From positions 53,342 to 117,341 of the forward strand of contig CAJTFX010000015.1 in NCBI GenBank assembly GCA_910575555.1: a stretch of 64,000 nucleotides of DNA, read 5' to 3'. Every line of letters starts with the position of its first letter. Positions within the stretch are counted from its first letter, which is position 1. This stretch comes from Lachnospiraceae bacterium (GTDB lineage Bacteria > Bacillota > Clostridia > Lachnospirales > Lachnospiraceae). Below the pieces are notes generated by a model that searched no databases, had not been told where the DNA came from, and saw only the letters and a program-made list of their open reading frames with translations. The translations under genes were made by a program, and so were the position numbers. Shown here piece by piece: positions 26,281 through 34,400 of the stretch.

Positions 26281-28662
26281 TTACATAAGCCCGATAAGAA
26301 GCCCGATCCCATGTACGATAAACGCAATCACCCATGCAATCACGCACTGGACTACAACCGTTCCAGCAGCAGCCTTAACCCCGCCCATTTCCCGTTTCAC
26401 GGTCGCAACCGCCGCAACACATGGCGTATAAAGCAAAGTAAATACGAGAAATACAAAAGCAGTAAAAGGAGTGAACAGCGTTCCAAGCAAAGATACATCC
26501 CCGCCCAATAAAACCGTCAGCGTAGATACAACGCTTTCTTTGGCAGTAAATCCGGTAATCAGTGCGGTAGAAACTCTCCAATCCCCAAAGCCAAGCGGTG
26601 CAAATAAAGGAGCAAACATCCCACCCAATAATGCCAGCAGACTTTCCTCCGCAGAAGCCGCCACATTCAGCCTCATATCAAAAGTCTGTAAAAACCAAAT
26701 AACAAGGGAAGCCACAAAAATAATGGTAAATGCCTTTTTCGCAAACCCTTTTGCCTTTTCTATGATAAGCTGCCACACACTTTTTGCAGACGGAAACCGA
26801 TAGTTCGGAAGTTCCATCACAAAAGGAACAGGTGAGCCTTTATATTTTGTTCCTTTTAAAAGCAGCGCATATAAGATACCGCATACAATCCCCAACGCAT
26901 ACAGTCCAACCATAATAAGCGCCTGATACTTTCTCGGAAAAAACGCACTAATCATCAGAGTGTAAATCGGCAGCTTTGCGGTACAGCTCATAAACGGAAC
27001 CAACAGAATCGTCATTTTATGATCCCGTTCACTGGATAGTGTTCTGGTTGCCATAATCGCAGGAACTGAACAGCCAAATCCAATCAACATAGGAACAATG
27101 CTTCTCCCCGAAAGACCAATCTTACGGAGCAGCCTGTCCATGACAAAAGCCACTCTTGCGATATAACCGGTGTCCTCCAAAATGGAGAGGAAGAAAAACA
27201 TAGTCACAATCGTTGGCAGCAAGCTGAGTACACTTCCCACACCGCTGCAAACACCGTCAATCACAAGGGAGTGAACTACCGGATTCACCTGCGCCTTTCC
27301 AAGCAGCCCGTCAAGCAGGGCAATCACCGTATCAATTCCCATACCCATCAGATCGGACAATGCCGCACCAATAAAGCTGAATGTCATAACAAAAACAAGT
27401 GCCATAATCCCAATGAAACAGGGAATCGCTGTATATTTTCCCGTTAAAATCCGGTCTATCGCCATACTTCGTTTATGTTCCCTGCTTTCATGGGGACGGA
27501 CTACAGTTTTCGCACATAAGGCTTCAATAAACGAAAATCTCATGTTTGCAAGAGCAGCTTCCCGGTCAAGCCCCGTTTCCGTTTCCAAAACAGATAACAG
27601 ATGTTCAAATATGTCAGCCTTTTCAGACGAAATGGAAAGTTTCTCTTTCATCAGGCGGTCATTTTCCACCATCTTTGTAACGGCAAAGCGCACCGGCATC
27701 CCTTTTTTCTTTGCCTCCGGCTCCAATATATGCACTGCCGCATGAATACACCGGTGTACTGCACCTACGGGATCATGTTCATCACTGCTTGCCGGACAAA
27801 AATCAACCCGGCCGGGACTTTCCCTATGCCTTGCCACATGGATTGCATGGTCAATCAGTTCTTCAATTCCCTCATTTTTTGCCGCAGAAATCGGCACTAC
27901 TGGAATACCAAGAATTTCTTCCAGTTCATTTACCCGGACAGAACCGCCGTTTGCCCGGACTTCATCCATCATATTGAGCGCCAGCACCATCGGAATCCCT
28001 AACTCCATAAGCTGCATGGTAAGGTAAAGGTTCCTCTCCATATTGGTAGCGTCAACAATATTGATGATTCCGTCCGGGTGCGTATCCATCAGAAAATCTC
28101 TTGTTACAATTTCTTCACTGGAATAAGGGGAAAGGGAGTAAATCCCCGGTAAATCCGTTACAACTGCTTCTGAATGTTTGCGGATTGTACCATCTTTACG
28201 GTCAACCGTCACACCGGGAAAGTTCCCCACATGCTGATTCGCTCCCGTAAGCTGGTTAAATAGAGTAGTTTTCCCGCAATTCTGATTTCCCACCAATGCG
28301 AAAGTAATATTTGCTCCTTCCGGTATCTCATTTGCCGCATCATGGACATGATAGCTTTTTGCCCTGCCAAGTTCACCGACTCCCGGATGCTCTATTGCTG
28401 CTACTCTTTGTGTGCCATGCATTTTTTCCGCTTTGGTATGAACCTTTTCCACTGTGATTTTTTGTGCTTCATCAAGCCGTAAAGTCAATTCATAACCTCT
28501 CAACTCAATCTGCACCGGATCACCCATCGGCGCAATTTTTTGAAGCGTAACCTCCGTTTTCGGGGTAAGCCCCATATCCAGTAAATGATGCCTGAGTGCG
28601 CCCACTCCGCCTACGGAACGGATATAGGCGCTCTGCTTTGGTTTTAATTCATCCATTGTCAT
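26281..28662 (-). CDS. feoB: ferrous iron transporter, FeoA-FeoB fusion
   Basis: The 793-residue membrane transporter has a FeoA-like SH3 domain at residues 1-75 fused to FeoB. The G domain starts near residue 120 with the P-loop GNQNCGKTT at 125-133, then switch I GNFPGVTVD, DLPGIYSLSPYS as G3, NMMDE as G4 and SAAKNEG as G5. The membrane part begins near residue 410, with Gate motifs around GFGCSVPAIMATR and FTAKESVVSTLTVLLG. It imports Fe(II). It is preceded by an ArsR-family regulator 18 bases away and followed by the Cys-rich partner and the sirtuin-like genes. A feoB beside a Zn/Cd exporter under an ArsR regulator suggests a metal-balance role. Confidence 0.95.
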   Translation of the reverse strand: MTMDELKPKQSAYIRSVGGVGALRHHLLDMGLTPKTEVTLQKIAPMGDPVQIELRGYELTLRLDEAQKITVEKVHTKAEKMHGTQRVAAIEHPGVGELGRAKSYHVHDAANEIPEGANITFALVGNQNCGKTTLFNQLTGANQHVGNFPGVTVDRKDGTIRKHSEAVVTDLPGIYSLSPYSSEEIVTRDFLMDTHPDGIINIVDATNMERNLYLTMQLMELGIPMVLALNMMDEVRANGGSVRVNELEEILGIPVVPISAAKNEGIEELIDHAIHVARHRESPGRVDFCPASSDEHDPVGAVHRCIHAAVHILEPEAKKKGMPVRFAVTKMVENDRLMKEKLSISSEKADIFEHLLSVLETETGLDREAALANMRFSFIEALCAKTVVRPHESREHKRSMAIDRILTGKYTAIPCFIGIMALVFVMTFSFIGAALSDLMGMGIDTVIALLDGLLGKAQVNPVVHSLVIDGVCSGVGSVLSLLPTIVTMFFFLSILEDTGYIARVAFVMDRLLRKIGLSGRSIVPMLIGFGCSVPAIMATRTLSSERDHKMTILLVPFMSCTAKLPIYTLMISAFFPRKYQALIMVGLYALGIVCGILYALLLKGTKYKGSPVPFVMELPNYRFPSAKSVWQLIIEKAKGFAKKAFTIIFVASLVIWFLQTFDMRLNVAASAEESLLALLGGMFAPLFAPLGFGDWRVSTALITGFTAKESVVSTLTVLLGGDVSLLGTLFTPFTAFVFLVFTLLYTPCVAAVATVKREMGGVKAAAGTVVVQCVIAWVIAFIVHGIGLLIGLM

Positions 28663-28680
28663 TTTATCGTTACCTCATTT

Positions 28681-29001
28681 TCATCGACCACGAATATGCT
28701 CTGTCCCTTTTTCAATAACCATCTGCACATGTTCGTCCACTAAAGCATAAAATATCATTTTTCCGTCCCTGCGCCGCCTTACCAGTTTATTTGATTTCAG
28801 CAAATTCAACTGGTGTGACACCGCAGACTGGGTCATTCCAAGCTGTTCTGCCAGGTCACTGACATTCGCATCCTGCTCCATTAAAAGAAGCAGGATGCGA
28901 ATACGGGTAGGGTTCCCCAGCACCTTAAAAAATTCTGTTAAAATGTACAGATCGCTTTCTTTCAACTCGACATAACATTGACTGTCCTGATATTTCGTCA
29001 A
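28681..29001 (-). CDS. ArsR/SmtB-family metal-sensing repressor
   Basis: A 106-residue winged-helix repressor: FFKVLGNPTRIRILLLLMEQ, then LAEQLGMTQSAVSHQLNLLK as the recognition region. The C-terminal helix carries DEHVQMVIEKGTEH, matching the D-x-H-x10-H metal site of the CzrA/SmtB group that senses zinc or cobalt; the last ligand of that site is absent (Gly). No metalloid Cys pair is present, so zinc-type metals are more likely than arsenic. It lies between the P-type ATPase (16-base gap) and feoB on the same strand, and is likely to act on the promoter region at 31400-31459. Confidence 0.88.
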   Translation of the reverse strand: MTKYQDSQCYVELKESDLYILTEFFKVLGNPTRIRILLLLMEQDANVSDLAEQLGMTQSAVSHQLNLLKSNKLVRRRRDGKMIFYALVDEHVQMVIEKGTEHIRGR

Positions 29002-29017
29002 AGGAACCCCTCCTTTC

Positions 29018-31033
29018 TTACAGCTTTTTCACAAACAGACAACGGATTGCATTCAGCACCGCAAGAATCATAACGCCCACATCTGCGAAAATCGCCAGAT
29101 ACATATTTGCAATTCCCACAGCCCCTAATGCAAGGCAGGCGAATTTTACAACAAGTGCCATTGTAATATTCTGATAAACAATCCGCAGACATTTTCTTGA
29201 AATTTTGATTGCTTTTGCAATCTTAATCGGATCATCATCCATCAACACAATATCCGCCGCTTCGATTGCCGCATCGGAACCCATTGCCCCCATAGCGATA
29301 CCAATATCCGCTCTGGAAAGAACCGGGGCGTCATTGATACCGTCACCCACAAATGCCAGCTTTGCCTTGCCCAGTTTCACCCGCAGCAGTTCTTCCACTT
29401 TTTCAACCTTATCTGCTGGCAGAAGTTCGCTGTAAACCTCGTCAATCCCAAGAGAGGAAGCAACCTGATTTGCCACTTTCTTTGCATCGCCCGTCAACAT
29501 GACAGTCTTATCAACGCCTGCTTTCTTTAATTCCGTAATCGCCGCCTTGGAATGAGGTTTGATAATATCGGAAATCACAATATGCCCTGCATATTTCCCG
29601 TTGATTGCCATGTGAATAATCGTTCCGGTCTGATGGCAGTCCTGATAAGGAATGTTCAGGTGTTTCATCAGTTTGTCATTTCCGGCTGCAACCTCTATGC
29701 CGTCTACCTTTGCAGTTACGCCATTTCCGCTGATTTCCTGTATATCTGATACACGGCTTCTGTCAATTTCTTTCCCATATGCCCGCTGCAAGCTCTTGCT
29801 GATGGGGTGGGAAGAAGCGCTTTCTGCAAAAGCAGCATACTCCAGCAGTTTCTCGTTCTCAATGGTAGAATGGTGAATTCCGTTTACTTCAAAAACGCCT
29901 TTTGTCATAGTTCCGGTTTTGTCAAAAACAACATACTTGGTTTGAGAGAGTATTTCCAGATAGTTAGAACCTTTTACCAACACGCCCTCCTTGCTTGCTC
30001 CGCCGATTCCCGCAAAGAAACTTAAAGGAATACTGATTACAAGCGCACAAGGGCAGCTAATGACAAGGAATGTCAACGCCCGGTAAATCCATACTCCCCA
30101 ATCTGCTGACAGTCCCATAAAAAGCATACGGACAATAGGGGGGAGGAATGCCAGTGCTAACGCCGCATAGCAGACAGCCGGGGTATAGATTCTTGCAAAC
30201 TTCGAGATAAAATCCTCTGATTTGGATTTGCGGGAACTTGCATTTTCCACCAAATCCAAAATCTTTGAAACGGTGGATTCCCCAAACTCTTTTGTTGTCT
30301 GTATTTTCAACACACCGGTCATACTGATACATCCGCTGATTACTTCATCACCGACCTTTGCCTCCCTGGGCAGGCTTTCCCCGGTTAATGCGCTGGTATT
30401 CAGGCTGGAAGCGCCCTCAACGATAATTCCGTCAATCGGCACTTTTTCTCCCGGCTGTACAACAATCACACTGCCAATCCCTACTTCGTCCGGGTCTACC
30501 TGCTCCAATTTCCCGTTTTTCTCTACATTGGCATAATCGGGGCGAATATCCATCAGGTTGCTGATATTGCGGCGGCTCTTACCAACCGCATAGCCCTGGA
30601 ACCACTCGCCAATCTGATAAAACAGCATAACGGCAATGGCTTCCAGATACTCGCCATTCTCATAAATAGCCAGCGCCATTGCACCAATCGTAGCCACTGC
30701 CATGAGAAAACTCTCGTCAAATACCTGACGGTTTTTAATGCCCTTTGCAGCTTTCTTCAGAATGTCATATCCGATAATCAGATAATCAATCAGATAGCAC
30801 ACAAAACGAAGCCATCTTCCTGCGGTCGGGAATAAATATCCGTCAACCGCATCAAACATCTCTGCGGAAATAAACTGGAGTGCCAGTAAGATTCCGGCGC
30901 TGATTAAAATCCGAACCATCATAACCCTTTGCTTTTTTGTCATACCGTCTTTGCGGCTGCCAACAAAAATAAGAAGCGCCGCAGCCATTATGATAACGAC
31001 CGTAAGCAGTATGCTTATCACTAATTCCTGCAT
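29018..31033 (-). CDS. Zn/Cd-type heavy-metal P1B ATPase
   Basis: This 671-residue exporter starts at the ATG at 31033 after AAGGAG; an upstream frame to 31066 lacks a site. It lacks its own N-terminal HMA domain. Membrane helices are followed by the A-domain motif TGES, then the metal-binding SCPCALV near residue 329, the phosphorylation site DKTGT near 366, HP in SSHPIS, and GDGINDAP near 566. A final pair of helices follows. The CPC motif and overall pattern match P1B-2 ATPases exporting Zn, Cd and Pb. The missing HMA domain is encoded separately just upstream. Confidence 0.93.
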   Translation of the reverse strand: MQELVISILLTVVIIMAAALLIFVGSRKDGMTKKQRVMMVRILISAGILLALQFISAEMFDAVDGYLFPTAGRWLRFVCYLIDYLIIGYDILKKAAKGIKNRQVFDESFLMAVATIGAMALAIYENGEYLEAIAVMLFYQIGEWFQGYAVGKSRRNISNLMDIRPDYANVEKNGKLEQVDPDEVGIGSVIVVQPGEKVPIDGIIVEGASSLNTSALTGESLPREAKVGDEVISGCISMTGVLKIQTTKEFGESTVSKILDLVENASSRKSKSEDFISKFARIYTPAVCYAALALAFLPPIVRMLFMGLSADWGVWIYRALTFLVISCPCALVISIPLSFFAGIGGASKEGVLVKGSNYLEILSQTKYVVFDKTGTMTKGVFEVNGIHHSTIENEKLLEYAAFAESASSHPISKSLQRAYGKEIDRSRVSDIQEISGNGVTAKVDGIEVAAGNDKLMKHLNIPYQDCHQTGTIIHMAINGKYAGHIVISDIIKPHSKAAITELKKAGVDKTVMLTGDAKKVANQVASSLGIDEVYSELLPADKVEKVEELLRVKLGKAKLAFVGDGINDAPVLSRADIGIAMGAMGSDAAIEAADIVLMDDDPIKIAKAIKISRKCLRIVYQNITMALVVKFACLALGAVGIANMYLAIFADVGVMILAVLNAIRCLFVKKL

Positions 31034-31084
31034 AGTAAAAACTCCTTTCAAAATATGCTTAATCATTTAATTGTTACTGGTGAA

Positions 31085-31128
31085 AATGACACCCTTAAAT
31101 TGCAGCGGTGCATTTTAAGGGTGTCATT
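31085..31128 (-). promoter_or_regulatory. 15-base hairpin between HMA and ATPase genes
   Basis: AATGACACCCTTAAA (31085-31099) pairs perfectly with TTTAAGGGTGTCATT (31114-31128). On the minus strand only a TTTT run follows. It may attenuate read-through, giving more HMA protein than ATPase, or protect the upstream message. Confidence 0.6.
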
Positions 31129-31148
31129 CCGTCACTGGCAGCTACCGC

Positions 31149-31367
31149 TTAAAGAAAAATCTCGCAGTCCGGCTCTACTTTCTTACAGGCATCCAGCACG
31201 TTCTTCATAACGTCTTTCGGCTCCTGGCCCTCGTCAAATTCCACGATCATCTTCTGAGTCATGAAATTGACTGTTGCGCTCTGAACACCGGCGGTCTTAC
31301 GGGCTGCATCCTCCATCAGATTTGCACAGTTGGCACAGTCTACCTCAATCTTGTAAGTTTTCTTCAT
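31149..31367 (-). CDS. stand-alone HMA heavy-metal-binding protein
   Basis: A 72-residue ferredoxin-like metallochaperone with the metal-binding loop VDCANCANLMEDAARKT, where Cys-x-x-Cys (CANC) binds the metal, and a compact beta-alpha-beta pattern through to EVEPDCEIFL-like end. It likely delivers metal to the P-type ATPase encoded downstream, which lacks an HMA domain of its own. It is the first gene after the promoter at 31400-31459 and has AGGAGG upstream of the ATG. Confidence 0.9.
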   Translation of the reverse strand: MKKTYKIEVDCANCANLMEDAARKTAGVQSATVNFMTQKMIVEFDEGQEPKDVMKNVLDACKKVEPDCEIFL

Positions 31368-31399
31368 TGTAAAGTCCTCCTCGTTGTTTTAAATTCAGT

Positions 31400-31459
31400 G
31401 ATTAAGCACTTGTTTAATCATCATGGTTGCAGTATAATACACAGTAAGGCAACCGTCAA
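31400..31459 (-). promoter_or_regulatory. metal operon promoter with ArsR-type operator
   Basis: On the minus strand TTGACG (31454-31459) and TATACT (31431-31436) are 17 bases apart. Just downstream of the expected start lies the inverted repeat GATTAAGCACTTGTTTAATC (31400-31419), the right place for a repressor of the SmtB type. A second TTAATCATTTAA-like site precedes the ATPase at about 31058-31072. Confidence 0.72.
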
Positions 31460-31542
31460 TACCTCTCAGGCATTCCCTCCCAAATGGGCGAAAAGTATTT
31501 CCATTTGGGCGAAATGCAAACGAAAAAGAAAGGAAAAACAAT

Positions 31543-31911
31543 ATGGAACCTACAAAATTACCGCACCAGCATGGAGATGGGCAGCAAACGGAACTGATAC
31601 AGAAACAATTAAATCATGTGGATTATTTTCAAACGGTAGCAGAAGTTTTCAAGCAGCTTGGCGATACCACCAGAATCCGCATTTTCTGGCTTCTCTGCCA
31701 TAGGGAAGAATGCGTCCTCAATATTTCTGCCATGTTAGATATGTCAAGCCCGGCTGTGTCACACCACCTCCGGCCATTGAAGAACAGCGGCCTGATTGTC
31801 TGCCGCCGTGAGGGAAAAGAAGTTTACTACCGTGCCGCAGATACGGAGCAGGGACGCCTGCTGCACCAGATGATTGAGCAGGTTATGGAAATCACCTGCC
31901 CTGAATTGTGA
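31543..31911 (+). CDS. second ArsR-family repressor, divergent
   Basis: The 122-residue repressor has a His/Gln-rich N-terminus and the core VFKQLGDTTRIRIFWLLCH, then ISAMLDMSSPAVSHHLRPLK as recognition helix. It carries Cys in CHREECV near the first helices, similar to CadC-type N-terminal sites, and a C-terminal helix with His. It is transcribed away from the HMA/ATPase/feoB operon from the same intergenic region, so it is well placed to control both directions. AAGGAAAAA precedes the ATG. The metal is uncertain. Confidence 0.85.
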   Translation: MEPTKLPHQHGDGQQTELIQKQLNHVDYFQTVAEVFKQLGDTTRIRIFWLLCHREECVLNISAMLDMSSPAVSHHLRPLKNSGLIVCRREGKEVYYRAADTEQGRLLHQMIEQVMEITCPEL

Positions 31912-31921
31912 GGTCTGTCCT

Positions 31922-32827
31922 ATGAATGAAGAAATGCTGAAAATACGAAAAGATATAGAACGGCTTCACCCGGCAAATGTAAATGAAGTCATTCCGCTTT
32001 ATTCTGGTATAGAATTATGTTATCTGACCTTATCATCCGATCCACTTTCCGTGCAGCATGAAGCCATGCCGCATATCATTCAGATTAACTACTGTAAAGC
32101 CGGACAGATGGTATGGGAAATGAAAAACGGGAACCGTATTTATCTGAATCCGGGTGATTTTTCCCTGCATACCATGAAAGCCTGTACGGATTCCGTGATT
32201 CGTTTTCCAAATGGTATCTATCAGGGGATTACTGTCTGCATTGATTTACAAGAAGCCGCCGGCAATCCTCCTGAACCATTAAAGAACAGCAGTATTTTTG
32301 AAACGATACTGCCGGAAAAATTCTGTCAGAATGACCATCCGGTTTTTCTTGCCGGAAACGAGCAGACAGAAACTATTTTTTCTGCATTTTATAACCAGCC
32401 GGAAATGCTTAAATTACCCTACCAAAGAATTAAAGTTTTGGAATTATTGCTTTATCTTTCTAAAATAACGTTTATTCCTCAAAACAAACTGACTGAATAC
32501 CAATCGGAACTGATAGAAAACATCCACAAAATCCATGACCAGCTTTTGCAGCAGATGGAACAAAGGATTACCATAGAGGAACTTTCCAAACAGTATCTTA
32601 TCAATCCGACAACCTTAAAAAATGCTTTTAAGTCGGTTTACGGGACTTCCCTTGCCGCACACATCAAAGAACACCGCATGGGGCAGGCAGCAAAGATGTT
32701 GAAAGAAACAGATATGACCATAGCCGAAATTGCACAGGCTGTTGGCTATGATAGTCAGAGTAAATTTACTGCAACTTTTAAATCTTTTTATCAGGTTCTG
32801 CCAAGGGAGTACCGAAAAAATAATTGA
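31922..32827 (+). CDS. AraC-family transcriptional regulator
   Basis: The 301-residue regulator has an N-terminal cupin-like sensing region with QINYCKAGQMVWEM and YLNPGDFSLHTM, and a C-terminal AraC double helix-turn-helix (ITIEELSKQYLINPTTLKNA, then MTIAEIAQAVGYDSQSKFTA). I use the ATG at 31922, behind GAGG; an extended frame starts at 31874 inside the ArsR gene. It follows the ArsR gene by 10 bases and shares its transcript. Its effector is unknown. A siderophore or iron-related signal would fit the neighbourhood but nothing in the sequence shows it. Confidence 0.87.
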   Translation: MNEEMLKIRKDIERLHPANVNEVIPLYSGIELCYLTLSSDPLSVQHEAMPHIIQINYCKAGQMVWEMKNGNRIYLNPGDFSLHTMKACTDSVIRFPNGIYQGITVCIDLQEAAGNPPEPLKNSSIFETILPEKFCQNDHPVFLAGNEQTETIFSAFYNQPEMLKLPYQRIKVLELLLYLSKITFIPQNKLTEYQSELIENIHKIHDQLLQQMEQRITIEELSKQYLINPTTLKNAFKSVYGTSLAAHIKEHRMGQAAKMLKETDMTIAEIAQAVGYDSQSKFTATFKSFYQVLPREYRKNN

Positions 32828-32955
32828 GATGCAACGCACTATTCAAAGTCGCTCCTATAAAGTATCTTTGCAAACTGTCTTGCTTCAGTTGGCTTTGTGG
32901 TATTTTTATTACGAACTGGAATAGATATAGCTGAAGCATATCGTAGGCAAGCAAT

Positions 32956-32988
32956 GAGCCGGAATATCCTTTTGGGATATTCCGGCTC
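32956..32988. terminator. strong hairpin at the right edge of the cargo
   Basis: GAGCCGGAATATCC (32956-32969) pairs perfectly with GGATATTCCGGCTC (32975-32988) over 14 bases with a five-base loop. It lacks a clear U-run, but is well placed to end the AraC transcript. Confidence 0.6.
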
Positions 32989-33155
32989 GCTTGTTGGGGT
33001 TCCCCCAAGCCCCAGGCGTCCGCTTGCGCGTCCGACCGAACACGCCTATCGGCGTGGCTTTGCGCTCCCTGCGGTCGCTTCCTCCTGCACATCCGCGCAG
33101 GAGAGGGGCGGCGCATTTTGCGCCGTTAGGAGGTTTCCGAGATTGACAGAAAATT
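32989..33155. other. GC-rich structured noncoding stretch
   Basis: This stretch holds several short hairpins: CACGCC/GGCGTG near 33043-33058, a CTCCTGC/GCAGGAG pair near 33081-33104, and GGCGC/GCGCC near 33110-33125. No gene is supported. It marks the return to the GC-rich backbone. An origin of transfer or a remnant are possible; no nick site could be recognised. Confidence 0.35.
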
Positions 33156-33344
33156 TTATTCCTCTGAATCTTTCTTTGTTCCGTTCTTTGTGATGATAAG
33201 CTGTCCCTGCTGGCATTTCACGATGATTTTGTCCCCAGCGGAAAATCCGGTCTGTTCCAGCCATTTTCCTTGTAAAACAATCTGCGGCGGAGCCTGCTTG
33301 TAATTGCCACGCCCGTAACATACAGTCAGCTTGCGGTCATCCAT
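33156..33344 (-). CDS. SymE-like small protein (AbrB-type hairpin)
   Basis: The 62-residue product begins at the ATG at 33344 after AAAGGGGGA. The pattern KLTVCYGRGNY, PQIVLQGKWLEQTGFSAGD and KIIVKCQQGQLIITKN matches SymE-family proteins, which have an AbrB/MazE-like fold. In E. coli SymE is a type I toxin; homologues on conjugative elements are usually annotated the same way although toxicity is unproven. The gene overlaps the 62-residue gene upstream by 19 bases. Confidence 0.72.
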   Translation of the reverse strand: MDDRKLTVCYGRGNYKQAPPQIVLQGKWLEQTGFSAGDKIIVKCQQGQLIITKNGTKKDSEE

Positions 33345-33514
33345 CCGTCCCCCTTTCCCGTTGCCTGCTGGCATACGATTTCAAATACATTCCCGTCGTC
33401 AGTCATGACAGTAAGTAATCCGTTCCGCTCGTCTGTGTTCAGGTCGGCGATCCCCATCCCCTCGCTGTCATTCAGTAAATCAAAAAGCCTGTCCCTAAAA
33501 TAGTTCAGTTCCAT
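33326..33514 (-). CDS. 62-residue element protein of unknown function
   Basis: An acidic protein opening MELNYFRDRLFDLLNDSEGM and then IADLNTDERNGLLTVMTDDG, NVFEIVCQQA. No known family is recognised with confidence. It starts after AAGGGGAACAG and its 3' end overlaps the SymE-like start, so the two are probably translated together and might form an antidote/effector pair; that is inference from position only. Confidence 0.6.
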   Translation of the reverse strand: MELNYFRDRLFDLLNDSEGMGIADLNTDERNGLLTVMTDDGNVFEIVCQQATGKGDGWMTAS

Positions 33515-33583
33515 TTCTGTTCCCCTTTCGTATTTTATAGTTTATTGGCTGATACTTAAAATAAATCAATTCACTTTTGCAAT

Positions 33584-34000
33584 TCAAAGTTCGTCCAGCT
33601 CCCCGATATATCCGTTGTTTTTCTGATAGGCTTTCAGGTATCTGTCCATGAATTGCAGATAGCAGTCTTTGTCCTCGGCAAGCGGCTCCAACAGTATTGC
33701 AATCCGGCGGCGGACTTCGCATTCCTCCCACTCGGAAAGAGTGAGAGCGTTAAGGATATGCGTCTTGTTTTCATCCGCATTGACTACATCATTGATAACC
33801 TCGTTAAACAGTTGGTCAAGCATTTTCTCCGGCGTATCCAGCAGCACCGCGCCGGCATCGCCGGGACATTCAGCTAAAATCCAGACATAGCCGATTTTCT
33901 TTGAGTAGACTATATCAAAATAACTCTGTCCATCAATGTATTCCCCAAACGCTTTCAAAATCGCGTCCAGCTTTTTTCTTACTTCATCTGTATAAATCAT
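33584..34000 (-). CDS. 138-residue element protein of unknown function
   Basis: The acidic, soluble-looking protein begins MIYTDEVRKKLDAILKAFGE and contains YSKKIGYVWILAE and a C-terminal helical region with WEECEVRRRIAILLEPLAED. No family recognised. The ribosome site is weak (AAGG 11 bases before the ATG). It lies 69 bases upstream of the 62-residue gene on the same strand, within a small accessory group between the cargo and the relaxase. Confidence 0.6.
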   Translation of the reverse strand: MIYTDEVRKKLDAILKAFGEYIDGQSYFDIVYSKKIGYVWILAECPGDAGAVLLDTPEKMLDQLFNEVINDVVNADENKTHILNALTLSEWEECEVRRRIAILLEPLAEDKDCYLQFMDRYLKAYQKNNGYIGELDEL

Positions 34001-34073
34001 AATGCCACAACCTTTCTTGGATTTGAAAAAGCAGTCCCTTGGCAGCGAAACAAATTGAGCCGTCCAATATGAA

Positions 34074-34118
34074 TATGGGGGTTATATCCCCTTAATAAAA
34101 AAGATTATAACCCCCATA
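34074..34118. promoter_or_regulatory. 13-base inverted repeat upstream of a small XRE gene
   Basis: TATGGGGGTTATA (34074-34086) and TATAACCCCCATA (34106-34118) pair perfectly, with a further GGGGGT at 34135-34140. It lies 29 bases before the XRE start codon and between divergent genes, so it is a likely operator for the XRE protein. Confidence 0.6.
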
Positions 34119-34146
34119 CTAATAAACGTCAAACGGGGGTGCTTTT

Positions 34147-34365
34147 ATGATAGTGTTCGATAAATTATGGACGGTTATGCAGGCACAAGATGTGTCAACC
34201 TACCAGCTAAGAGAGAAGTGCGGCATCGACAGCAAGACCATCCGGCGGCTGCGGGCAAATGAAAATATGGAAACAAAAACCTTAAACAAATTGTGCGCCG
34301 CTTTACATTGCGGCCTGGGGGACATTGCGGAGTATGTCCCCGATGAAGATATTCAAAAAAAGTAG
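34147..34365 (+). CDS. small XRE-type regulator (72 residues)
   Basis: A single Cro/CI-like domain: KLWTVMQAQDVSTYQLREKC, GIDSKTIRRLRANENM, then LNKLCAALHCGLGDIAEYVP. This matches the HTH_26 subgroup, single-domain repressors common in Firmicute mobile elements. It is transcribed divergently from the accessory genes to its left; the inverted repeat at 34074-34118 is its probable autoregulatory site. A hairpin immediately after the stop ends the gene. Confidence 0.82.
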   Translation: MIVFDKLWTVMQAQDVSTYQLREKCGIDSKTIRRLRANENMETKTLNKLCAALHCGLGDIAEYVPDEDIQKK

Positions 34366-34397
34366 TGCCGTCCCGGTTGGAAAGGGGCGGCACTTTT
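34364..34397. terminator. terminator between XRE and relaxase genes
   Basis: AGTGCCGTCCC (34364-34374) pairs with GGGGCGGCACT (34384-34394) with one G-U pair, followed by TTTT. Both converging genes, XRE on plus and relaxase on minus, end beside it. Confidence 0.7.
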
Positions 34398-34400
34398 GCG

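Larger units (their letters stand above)
23446..32990. mobile_element. AT-richer metal-transport/sirtuin cargo island
   Basis: Between the XRE gene and a strong hairpin at 32956-32988, base composition is clearly more AT-rich than in the flanking transfer genes, codon third positions are A/T-rich, and all genes relate to metals, signalling or sirtuin-like chemistry instead of transfer. I see no transposase or integrase in it, and no flanking direct repeats were found by eye, so the boundaries are estimates. Confidence 0.6.
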
